A DNA stretch of 43,730 nucleotides from Bdellovibrionales bacterium. GTDB lineage: Bacteria; Bdellovibrionota; Bdellovibrionia; Bdellovibrionales; UBA1609. Location: contig JAPPLG010000008.1 of the NCBI GenBank assembly GCA_028819545.1, forward strand, positions 1 through 43,730. Reading direction: 5' to 3'. Shown piece by piece: positions 25,080-32,830 of the stretch (within the stretch, counting starts at the first letter, position 1; each line of letters begins with the position of its first letter). The notes beneath the pieces are model-generated. The model saw only the letters and a program-made list of their open reading frames with translations, was not told where the DNA came from and did not search any database. The position numbers and the translations under genes were made by a program.

Positions 25080-25301
25080 TTATTTTTTCCAGAGCACACC
25101 ATGTGAGATAGTAGGTTCATTTCTTCTCTTTTCTGCAATTTCTGCAAAATAAATATCTTCCTGCAATTCCAAAGCTTCTTTGGTTAAATCCACTACAACA
25201 GCTGATAAGGAGCTGGATTTTCTAAACTTACGCAGACGTTCCAAATCAGCATAAAGACGATGATCTACTGTTAAGTTGATTCGTTTTTTATTTGTAGACA
25301 T
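25080..25301 (-). CDS. antitoxin of the RelE-type pair (ribbon-helix-helix)
   Basis: A 73-residue antitoxin. The N-terminal NKKRINLTVDHRLYADLERL pattern is a ribbon-helix-helix DNA-binding domain. The C-terminal part (EEALE-like helix, then RRNEPTISHGVLW) should wrap and neutralise the toxin. The ATG at 25301 has GGGGA about seven bases upstream; the frame extends further to 25370 over the operator, which is not coding. An inverted repeat upstream is a likely site for autoregulation. Together with the toxin it forms a two-gene module placed directly behind the aroKDE stop. Confidence 0.85.
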   Translation of the reverse strand: MSTNKKRINLTVDHRLYADLERLRKFRKSSSLSAVVVDLTKEALELQEDIYFAEIAEKRRNEPTISHGVLWKK

Positions 25302-25332
25302 TTTTACATCCCCACTAGGAGCTGAACATTGA

Positions 25333-25370
25333 GTTACAAAAGTGTAACACTTCTTTTTAAAAATTGTCAA
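25333..25370 (-). promoter_or_regulatory. probable promoter and operator of the toxin-antitoxin pair
   Basis: On the minus strand a perfect -35 TTGACA (25370-25365) overlaps the aroKDE stop codon. An inverted repeat GTTAC-N6-GTAAC (25333-25348) sits at the -10 position about 17 bases on, 32 bases before the antitoxin start. The -10 itself (TTACAC) is poor. Placement fits autorepression by the antitoxin. Confidence 0.45.
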
Positions 25371-27247
25371 GATTTTAATTTTTCAAAGATGTCTCTTTGA
25401 GCCTGAGCCTGAGCTTTAAACCACAACCATCCGGATATATATTGAGATTTTGTTTTTACAGCATACCCACGCCCGGGGGAATCCTCCGTATAATTTAAAT
25501 CAAGAACATATAAAGGCTTCCAGTTTTGAGGAGGATACAAACATTTAGACATACGAGACCTCCCTACTGCCCATATAACAATATCAGGGCTTTGCTCTTT
25601 CCCTTTAAGAAGCTTCCCTGTTCGAGCTGAATAAAAAGAAATACCCTTTTGACCATTCACACATAAAACAAAATCCAATACATCACGAACAGCTCCTCCT
25701 CCCCATACGGCAACATTATGACACCCTGACTGATGAATAAATTGTCTAAAAGCCAAAGCTCCATCCACATCTGTATTCCACCCAGCCCAGCCTTTTTTAG
25801 TTAAAATCAAAGTATTTAAAGAAGAAACAGGAGATTCATTTGAGATGACCTTTACAGAGTTTTTAGAAATCCGCTCTGCTTTTAACAACTGATAAAACTT
25901 CTTCTTTAAAGGTGAAGTTATTGCCGAAAATTTCATCCCAAAATCTTCTAAAATTTTTATATTTTTAACCTCCTCTTCTCTCATTAAAATAGAAACAACA
26001 GGAAGATTATATTTTTCAAAAAAAGAACTTTGCTCAAATGGAGTGGCTGAGTGTTCTATAGGACTCCCTAACACACAGACAAATCCATTTTTTGAAACTC
26101 CATGGCCGCACCTTACACTTTCAGCCATGACCGGCTGATCCAAAACCCCCTCTTCATTATCCTCTCGAATAAAATACAAAGGCTGATGCGGACCAAATAA
26201 AAGTCTATACCATTTCCACCTGCCGTCTTGAGAACGCGGATGAAAAGATCGGTGTGTAGGATCCTCCTTTTGCCATAAATGACCCTGCCACAACTCTTCA
26301 AAAGAAAGTATTTCTACAGCCAGCTTTAAGTGCACATTCTTTTCATCTGGAAATTGATTTAGCACTTCACTTAAAGATTGACCTCCCCTTTCGTGTAAAG
26401 AATAAATCCATGATATATTCCCAGAGTCTTTTATTTTATTTTCTGTTTTCAATTCCAAAGGCCAATCGACTTTTACACTCTGCTCATTCATCTGATTTAA
26501 GAAACTTTTAAATAATGAACTATCTACATTTCTAAAACTGAATAATATTTTTTCAAGAGGAATTTTGAGCAAAACTTTTTTTAAAAACACTTCAGAGACT
26601 TCATCGTCTCTTAGTTCAAAGTACTTCAACCCCCACTTGAGTTTCTGATTCAGAAAAAAATCTAATTTTTCCTCAGACGATGGGCAGACACGTTCATTTA
26701 AAGTTAATACGCCATTTTCAAAAGGAAGTTTCTCCTCTCCTAAAAAAATTCGATCCCATTTTTCAATAGATTTAAAATACTCAAGCTTTGTAAAAACAAA
26801 ATCTCTTTGCTGTTTATATATTGATTTTCTTTTTGAAAATAATTTTTGATACTCATCAAAATGCGTGAGATGAGATAAAACCCTTGGTCGATCAAAAAAG
26901 ACTCTCCCCTGTTGATCACTCAACCTTTTCAGATGGATTACTTTACAAAATGAGGGAATCCCCCCTGCATATCCTGCTCCTAATGAAATAAAAGTTTTAC
27001 CTGTAAAAGATTGAGCTTTTTGGATGCAGTCTTTGACAATAGCATTTTCTATTTTTCTAAAATAATTCTCACCTTTTTCAAACATTTGATCAATTGTTAG
27101 GTGAGTGTGCCTTTGCATTTCTTGGTCTATATCGAAAATTAAAACTTTCTTATTAGTTTTTGAAAAATATTTTTCTAATTCTACAGACCAAGTGGTTTTT
27201 CCAGTTCCTCTATGCCCAATGATTAAATAAATTTCTTTGTTGTCCAT
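25367..27247 (-). CDS. aroKDE: trifunctional shikimate kinase / 3-dehydroquinate dehydratase / shikimate dehydrogenase
   Basis: A 626-residue chain with three shikimate-pathway domains. Residues 1-175 are shikimate kinase: P-loop GHRGTGKTT (11-19), FDIDQEMQRHT and FEKGENYFRKIE. Residues 185-375 look like type I dehydroquinate dehydratase: E211-L-R213-D-D215 matches E46/R48/D50 of E. coli AroD, FSFR gives R239, H285 (YSLHERG) and K308 (HLKLAV) fit the catalytic His and Schiff-base Lys, and Q371 lies near its end. Residues 388-626 are shikimate dehydrogenase: GSPIEHSATP, K448 (TSPLKKK), N478 (SLNTL), D493 (WNTDVDG), nucleotide loop GGGAVR and a final KAQAQAQ. The order equals that of fungal AROM. 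The start at 27247 is favoured by the kinase N-terminus; a TTG at 27283 is possible. Confidence 0.85.
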   Translation of the reverse strand: MDNKEIYLIIGHRGTGKTTWSVELEKYFSKTNKKVLIFDIDQEMQRHTHLTIDQMFEKGENYFRKIENAIVKDCIQKAQSFTGKTFISLGAGYAGGIPSFCKVIHLKRLSDQQGRVFFDRPRVLSHLTHFDEYQKLFSKRKSIYKQQRDFVFTKLEYFKSIEKWDRIFLGEEKLPFENGVLTLNERVCPSSEEKLDFFLNQKLKWGLKYFELRDDEVSEVFLKKVLLKIPLEKILFSFRNVDSSLFKSFLNQMNEQSVKVDWPLELKTENKIKDSGNISWIYSLHERGGQSLSEVLNQFPDEKNVHLKLAVEILSFEELWQGHLWQKEDPTHRSFHPRSQDGRWKWYRLLFGPHQPLYFIREDNEEGVLDQPVMAESVRCGHGVSKNGFVCVLGSPIEHSATPFEQSSFFEKYNLPVVSILMREEEVKNIKILEDFGMKFSAITSPLKKKFYQLLKAERISKNSVKVISNESPVSSLNTLILTKKGWAGWNTDVDGALAFRQFIHQSGCHNVAVWGGGAVRDVLDFVLCVNGQKGISFYSARTGKLLKGKEQSPDIVIWAVGRSRMSKCLYPPQNWKPLYVLDLNYTEDSPGRGYAVKTKSQYISGWLWFKAQAQAQRDIFEKLKS

Positions 27248-27260
27248 GATGTTTGATCTA

Positions 27261-28442
27261 TTATAAATTAAACGGCACACCAATAATTTTCCAAAATTCA
27301 GGAAAGCTTTTATTGACGCATTCAGGATTCTTTATTTTTACATCAAAACCGGCATAAAGCAATAAAGCTCCTGCCATAGCCATCCGGTGATCCCCTTGAG
27401 GGTCAAATACAATAGTCTTCCCCTCTCCTGTTTCTAAAGAACCTTTTATTCTTAAGCCGTCCTGTGTTTGCACAACTTCTCTTCCTGTTTGTTGAATAAG
27501 GCTAGCTGTTAAAGAAAGACGGTCACTTTCTTTAAACTGTAAATGAGGAGCCCCGTACAGGAAGCTTTCTCCTTCAGATAAGGCGCATAAAACAGCTAAT
27601 AAAGGAAACATATCAGGATTATTTTCTACATTTCTAACAAGACCATTTCTATATTGAGTGGATGTCACTTTTAGTGTTCCTTTATTTTCTATCACACTGA
27701 CTCCCATCTTTGACAAAATGGATGGAAAAACTGCATCCGGCTGAACGCTTTCTTTCACCCAAGGTGTAAAAACAGCTTGCCCGCTTAAAGCGGAAAAACA
27801 GGCTAAAGCAAATAGACAACTCATATCCGGCTCTATCTCATAAGATTTTTCACTGATTTTTTGGCGTGCAGAGATACACAACTCCGGTAACTCGCCTTTT
27901 ACTGTAAATCCTAATTGTTTTAAAAAAAGTAAAGTCATCTTTAAATAAGAAAAAGATAAGATGGGGCCTTCTAAAGAAAAAAATAAATCTCTTTCCAAAT
28001 TAAAACTGTTAAGCAACACTGATGATGCAAACTGACTGGAAACATCTGAAGAAAAAGTTAAAGCGTCCCCTTGGGGATTCCATCCTTCACTGGTTATAAC
28101 CAGTTGATTATCACTTTGAATGTGTGCAGACACTCCCAGTTGATTTAAAATTTTTATTAATGTTTGATGAGGCCTTTCAAACAACCTTCTTTCTCCGGAT
28201 AATACATACTTCCCAGGTCTTCTGCTCACTCTCAAAGCTATAAATCGAAAAGCTGTTGCAGATTGCCCACAAAAAATAGGACTGCCGCTTTTAAAGTCAT
28301 CTAAAGCTTTTTGAATAATTCGAATATCATCACAAGCACTGGAACCAATAATTTTAAAATCCGGATCATAGCTTTGAATGATATAAGCTCTGTTTAACAG
28401 AGATTTTGAAGAAGGCCCTCTCCCCACAAAAGATAACTTCAT
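27261..28442 (-). CDS. aroA: 3-phosphoshikimate 1-carboxyvinyltransferase (EPSP synthase)
   Basis: AroA transfers the enolpyruvyl group to shikimate 3-phosphate. The signatures are SSKSLLNRAYII with the conserved Lys, DDIRIIQKAL, CGQSATAFRF, DMFPLLAVLCAL, ESDRL and GDHRMAMAGALL. The 393 residues make a short form (E. coli 427) that begins almost at the active-site Lys. The residue equal to E. coli Gly96 is Ala62, and that equal to Pro101 is Phe67. Ala at the Gly96 position is known to lower glyphosate binding. AGAGG five bases before the ATG supports the start. The stop is 13 bases before the aroKDE start, and aroB is 45 bases upstream. Confidence 0.96.
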   Translation of the reverse strand: MKLSFVGRGPSSKSLLNRAYIIQSYDPDFKIIGSSACDDIRIIQKALDDFKSGSPIFCGQSATAFRFIALRVSRRPGKYVLSGERRLFERPHQTLIKILNQLGVSAHIQSDNQLVITSEGWNPQGDALTFSSDVSSQFASSVLLNSFNLERDLFFSLEGPILSFSYLKMTLLFLKQLGFTVKGELPELCISARQKISEKSYEIEPDMSCLFALACFSALSGQAVFTPWVKESVQPDAVFPSILSKMGVSVIENKGTLKVTSTQYRNGLVRNVENNPDMFPLLAVLCALSEGESFLYGAPHLQFKESDRLSLTASLIQQTGREVVQTQDGLRIKGSLETGEGKTIVFDPQGDHRMAMAGALLLYAGFDVKIKNPECVNKSFPEFWKIIGVPFNL

Positions 28443-28487
28443 AATACCTCTATATAATCAAAAGATTTTTTTATCTTATACCAATTC

Positions 28488-29501
28488 TCAAAGATAGTAT
28501 TTTTTATAGAATTGAACAATATCATCAATTGAAACAGTTTTGATAAATGGCTTTCCTATACCTTTTATAAAAACAAACTCAATTTTACCGGAAGAAATAC
28601 TTTTTTTATCCTGTCTTAAAAGTTTTTTTAACCGCACAAGGGGTATCTTTAAAATAGAGGAAACTTTTATATAGTGTTTGATTAAATTCTGTGTTTCTGA
28701 ATATAAAGAAGAAGAAATAAATTTTTTATCTGCACTCCAATGAAGAGCAAATAAAGTCCCCATAGCTACAGCCCTCCCGTGCGGAATTTTATGATAAGAT
28801 TCAAAACAATGCCCTAAAGTATGCCCTAAATTAAGAAAACGCCTCACACTCTTTTTTTCGAAAGGATCTTTTTCAACAAGCTCCAGTTTTGATTTTATTG
28901 CTGAAGGCATAACTTTCCAAAAGTGATCGAAAGAGGGCTTTGATTGTTGTTTCAAACTTTCATAGAGAGAAATATTATGAATAAGAGCTATTTTAATAAG
29001 CTCTCCATAAGCAGAAAAAACTTCCGAAGATTTTATACCTTGAAACAAATGTTTAATAATGAATACTTTTTGAGGAAAATGATATGTGCCTAATACATTT
29101 TTAACAGATGAGACATTGAGAGCTGTTTTCCCTCCATGGCTGGCATCTACCGCAGAAAGCAATGTGGTTGGAATATAATACACAGGCTTTCCTCTTTTAT
29201 AAATGCTTGAAAAAAAACCTGTAAAATCTGTAACACTTCCTCCACCCACACCTATAAAAGCAGAAGGAGCTTGAGGTGCTTTAGATATACTTTTAAGGAT
29301 GTTTTTTGTATGGAGAGCAAACTGGTTTAAATCTTTTAACCTTTCCCCTGCTTGAACAAAATAAACTTTTTGCCCTTTACACCAATTTTGAATTTGGGAT
29401 TTCAATTTTTGATCACAAATAACAAAAGCAGATCCACATATAGAATTAAGAGAGGGTAGTTTTTCCAAAAAATAAACATTCTTTATTTTCTTAGAGGGCA
29501 T
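28488..29501 (-). CDS. aroB: 3-dehydroquinate synthase
   Basis: AroB converts DAHP to 3-dehydroquinate using NAD+ and a divalent metal. The NAD-binding loop GVGGGSVTDFTGFFSS, the substrate segment IPTTLLSAVDASHGGKTALN, and the metal-site NLGHTLGHCFE with PHGRAVAMG are all present. The length of 337 residues is typical. The start ATG follows the stop of the upstream secreted-protein gene by two bases, and no separate ribosome binding site is seen, so it probably relies on coupling. First of three consecutive shikimate genes (aroB, aroA, aroKDE). Confidence 0.95.
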   Translation of the reverse strand: MPSKKIKNVYFLEKLPSLNSICGSAFVICDQKLKSQIQNWCKGQKVYFVQAGERLKDLNQFALHTKNILKSISKAPQAPSAFIGVGGGSVTDFTGFFSSIYKRGKPVYYIPTTLLSAVDASHGGKTALNVSSVKNVLGTYHFPQKVFIIKHLFQGIKSSEVFSAYGELIKIALIHNISLYESLKQQSKPSFDHFWKVMPSAIKSKLELVEKDPFEKKSVRRFLNLGHTLGHCFESYHKIPHGRAVAMGTLFALHWSADKKFISSSLYSETQNLIKHYIKVSSILKIPLVRLKKLLRQDKKSISSGKIEFVFIKGIGKPFIKTVSIDDIVQFYKKYYL

Positions 29502-29503
29502 AG

Positions 29504-30115
29504 TTACTGTACAAGCCGCATCTCTGGTTTATATTTAAGCATACTGTCATCCTTTTTCTGAGAATCTTCTTCCTTAAAACTTCTTATTTGAGTTTTGTCC
29601 CTTTCGCTTTCCACTTCCTGCCGTTGGATAAGGGGTATTTGTTCAATTTGCTCTTGAGTTAAATATATTAAATACTGACTGGGTATAGAGCTTAGAATAA
29701 ACGGGATTTGCTCTGAAAGCACCCACCTTATCATTTCAGAAAACAACTCTTCATTATTTTTTATTGCCTTCAGCAAACGCGATAATTGAGAGTTAGACAA
29801 AAGTTCAACTTGTTCTTGCGTTAAATACTCAAGATATCGGTCTGGAATGAGATTGAACACAGATGGAAGTCTGCCTGCGGGTATCCAACCCACTATCTGA
29901 AACAATGAAGGATTATACCTTCCTGCACGTAATATTGAAATAACTTGACCAAACGTCAAATTCTCCACTTCTTCTTGAGTTAATTTCTTAAAAAATGTCG
30001 ATCTAAGATATGCCCTCATCACCCCTTCACATAAAAAATCAGCCTGTGAATGCTGTGTATAGAATAAAAAAGATAAAATTAAAACTAAGAAAACAGCTTT
30101 CAACTCTCTGATCAC
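29504..30115 (-). CDS. exported protein with three LTQEQ-type repeats
   Basis: A 203-residue precursor with an N-terminal hydrophobic signal (VFLVLILSFLFY, cleavage near SQA-D). The mature protein contains three copies of an LTQEQVExL motif, about 60 residues apart. Each is followed by segments of the form LxxLLKAxxxxxxLFxxxxxW and IPxxLSxIPxxYLxYL. This suggests a repetitive all-helical domain. The final 30 residues are charged. No known family recognised. It sits between smc (six bases) and aroB (two bases) in one transcription unit. The start is a GTG at 30115; a TTG four codons later is possible. Confidence 0.62.
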   Translation of the reverse strand: MIRELKAVFLVLILSFLFYTQHSQADFLCEGVMRAYLRSTFFKKLTQEEVENLTFGQVISILRAGRYNPSLFQIVGWIPAGRLPSVFNLIPDRYLEYLTQEQVELLSNSQLSRLLKAIKNNEELFSEMIRWVLSEQIPFILSSIPSQYLIYLTQEQIEQIPLIQRQEVESERDKTQIRSFKEEDSQKKDDSMLKYKPEMRLVQ

Positions 30116-30121
30116 TCCGGA

Positions 30122-32830
30122 TTACATAGAAAGGGTAGTCTCATAATCTTTCATCTCTACAGACAAGAGATTGGTAATACCTTTTTCCTCCATGGTTACA
30201 CCATACAACCGATGGCAGGCTTTCATAGAATGTTTATTATGAGTAATAAGAATCACCTGACACCTTTCAGCCATCTCTACAACAAGAGTATTAAATCTCA
30301 AAACATTACTGTCATCCAAAGCCGCATCCACCTCATCTAAAACACAGAAAGGAGCAGAACGAACCAAAAAGAGAGAAAAAATCACGCATAGAGCTGTGAG
30401 TGACTTTTCTCCTCCAGATAAAAGTTTGAGGCTTTTTAATTTCTTCCCGGGAGGACATGCTAAAATCTCTACCCCCTCGTTTTCCACAAGAGATAAGGAA
30501 GCCTCACCTCCTCCAAACACAGCTTGAAAAACCTGAGCCAACCTGACATTAACTTCTTCGTAAGCTTTCTTAAATTTTTTAGTTGAAATACGATCCATCT
30601 CCTCAATAGCCTGCTCCAGTTCTGTTTTAGACACTTCCAAATCATCAAACTGTTTTTGTAAATCCTGATGCTCTTTATTCAACTCTTCATATTCACTTAA
30701 TGCCAGCAAATTCACTTGCCCAATTTTTGATAATTGATCTTTCATTGAGCCGAGACTCTTTATTTCTGTGGGTGCAGGTTTTTCCTCCTGAATACCATGC
30801 AAAGGAGTTTGATAATTCTCTAATGTTTTCTCTTCTATATTCCTCTTTTCTACCGTTAAGGCTTCTTTCTCTACCTCGGACAAATGTTTTTGCTCTGAAA
30901 TTTGATTCAATGTTTGACCTAGCTCAGAGATTTGATTCTCTAAATCTTTGTAATAAGACACCTGAGCCTGATAATCCTTTTCATAAACTTCACCGGCCTT
31001 CACCTGCTCCTCATAAGATTTCCTGCCTTCTTCTAAAAGAGCTTCCGCTTTATGAAGTTCTTTTTGATTTATTTCTATACGTTCTTTATTTTGACTGGAT
31101 TTTTTAGATAGACTTACAACCTGTTTAGACAGCTCCTCTATAGATTTGGTTAATAACTCAATTTGGTAATAACAAGTCTTTAAATCTTTTTGCAAGGAGA
31201 CTAAAGAAAGCTGAATATGATCTACACCGGCTTTCAACTTCTCTCGAGCTTCCAAAAACTTATTATATTTTTCTTCCTCCTGAGTATTGCTTATTTGTAA
31301 TGCGGAAAAATCTTCCTTAAACTTCACATAACAAGTTTCAGATTCTAAAATAAGAAGTTTTATTTTTTCTTGTTCTCTTTCTTGGGTCTTGATTTTTTCA
31401 GAATAAGCCTGTCTTTCTCTTTGAATAAATTCACTGATACTGTCCTTTAGAGAATTTACCTCTTTCTCCAATTTTTCATAAAGTGTTTTATCGGATTGAA
31501 CTTTCTTTTGAAAACCTGAAACCATATTTTCCAACGTAGTGTAAACAGTTTCTCTTTCATCATATTCCTTCTGAAGGTTTTTTGTATTTTGAACAATCAT
31601 CTCCAGTTCTTTTTTTAAATTTTTTAAATTTTCCTCTTCCTTCAACTTGTTTCTCAACTGGACATCCCGTTCTGACTGGCCTTCTTTTTGAGCTTTTTGA
31701 ATTAAAGAGTATTGTAATTTCTTTTCCTCCAACTGAGCTGTTTTCTTTTCAAAATCTATCTGAAGAGAAGAAATTTTATTTTTATATGTATCAGCCTGAC
31801 TCTTCAGCTTCTCAATTTCCTGTGATTTATGTTTAATGGCCGACTGATATTCCACAATACGCACCTGCCACTCATTTAAATGATCGGCATCTGATTTAAT
31901 CAACGATTTTAGTTTTTCCACCTTAACTTCATGTTGACTGACTTTCTCAATTTGTTTTCTTAAAATTTCTCTTTCTTTTTTCAAATGAGAATATTTTTTC
32001 TCAGACTGACTGCGAATATCACGAGACTGAGTCTGTAAAGATTCTAAATCTTTCTGGGACTGCCCTTCTTGATCTGACAACTCTCTTAATAAATTTGTAT
32101 GAGCTTTAAGTTTGTTTAAAATTTCATTGTAGCGTGTTTTCAGCACATAAAGCTCGACATGAGTGATTTTCTCTTTCAACTCCTTATAGACATGAGTCTG
32201 CTGAGCTTGTCTTTCCAACCTCTTAAGCTGTTTGTTATGCTCCTTCAAAACATCTTCAAGGCGAAGCATATTCTGACAAGTATCCTTAAGTTTATTTTGA
32301 GCTAAACGTTTTTTGTTTTTAAATTTAGCAGTACCGGCCACCTGCTCAATAAGAGCTTTTAATTGTTCCGGCTTGGATGTTGTAATACGGGCAATAGTGT
32401 CCTGTTCAACAACACTGAACCCCATAGCCCCTGTATCCATAATAATTTCCTGAATATCCCTAAGTAAACAATGTTCTCCGTTTATAAAATACTTTGAATC
32501 TCCTCCCCTGCTTAATCTTCTGGAAATAATCAACTCTGAAGACTGAAAATGCTCCGGCCATTCCCCTTCATCTTTTTCAAAGGTTAAATTGACCTCGGCA
32601 AAAGCAGAAGGAGAGCAAGATGATGTGCCTGCAAAAATCACATCCTCCATTTGAGAGCCGCGAAGCTGGCTGGCCAGCCCCTCTCCGGTAACCCAAAGCA
32701 CCGCATCTACAATATTGGATTTCCCGCATCCGTTAGGCCCCACCACTCCCGTAATACCATCTCCAAATCTAATGGTGGTTGTGTTTCGAAAAGACTTAAA
32801 ACCTGTCATTTGAATTTGACTTAACTTCAT
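30122..32830 (-). CDS. smc: SMC chromosome-partition ATPase, short form without a visible hinge
   Basis: The protein has the head domains of SMC condensins. N-terminal: GFKSF and Walker A GPNGCGKSN (31-39), LRG and the conserved GMGFSVVEQ-like GAMGFSVVEQ segment. C-terminal: signature LSGGEKS (804-810), Walker B CVLDEVDAALDD (D832, E833) and the ITHNKHSM end. Between about 170 and 750 it is continuous Glu/Lys/Gln-rich coiled coil. The total of 902 residues is about 250 below usual. I see no Gly-containing hinge domain in the middle. The ATG overlaps the ppdK stop (ATGA). scpA and scpB are not in the window. It may be a diverged chromosomal SMC, or an SMC-like protein with another way to dimerise. 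Confidence 0.88.
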   Translation of the reverse strand: MKLSQIQMTGFKSFRNTTTIRFGDGITGVVGPNGCGKSNIVDAVLWVTGEGLASQLRGSQMEDVIFAGTSSCSPSAFAEVNLTFEKDEGEWPEHFQSSELIISRRLSRGGDSKYFINGEHCLLRDIQEIIMDTGAMGFSVVEQDTIARITTSKPEQLKALIEQVAGTAKFKNKKRLAQNKLKDTCQNMLRLEDVLKEHNKQLKRLERQAQQTHVYKELKEKITHVELYVLKTRYNEILNKLKAHTNLLRELSDQEGQSQKDLESLQTQSRDIRSQSEKKYSHLKKEREILRKQIEKVSQHEVKVEKLKSLIKSDADHLNEWQVRIVEYQSAIKHKSQEIEKLKSQADTYKNKISSLQIDFEKKTAQLEEKKLQYSLIQKAQKEGQSERDVQLRNKLKEEENLKNLKKELEMIVQNTKNLQKEYDERETVYTTLENMVSGFQKKVQSDKTLYEKLEKEVNSLKDSISEFIQRERQAYSEKIKTQEREQEKIKLLILESETCYVKFKEDFSALQISNTQEEEKYNKFLEAREKLKAGVDHIQLSLVSLQKDLKTCYYQIELLTKSIEELSKQVVSLSKKSSQNKERIEINQKELHKAEALLEEGRKSYEEQVKAGEVYEKDYQAQVSYYKDLENQISELGQTLNQISEQKHLSEVEKEALTVEKRNIEEKTLENYQTPLHGIQEEKPAPTEIKSLGSMKDQLSKIGQVNLLALSEYEELNKEHQDLQKQFDDLEVSKTELEQAIEEMDRISTKKFKKAYEEVNVRLAQVFQAVFGGGEASLSLVENEGVEILACPPGKKLKSLKLLSGGEKSLTALCVIFSLFLVRSAPFCVLDEVDAALDDSNVLRFNTLVVEMAERCQVILITHNKHSMKACHRLYGVTMEEKGITNLLSVEMKDYETTLSM

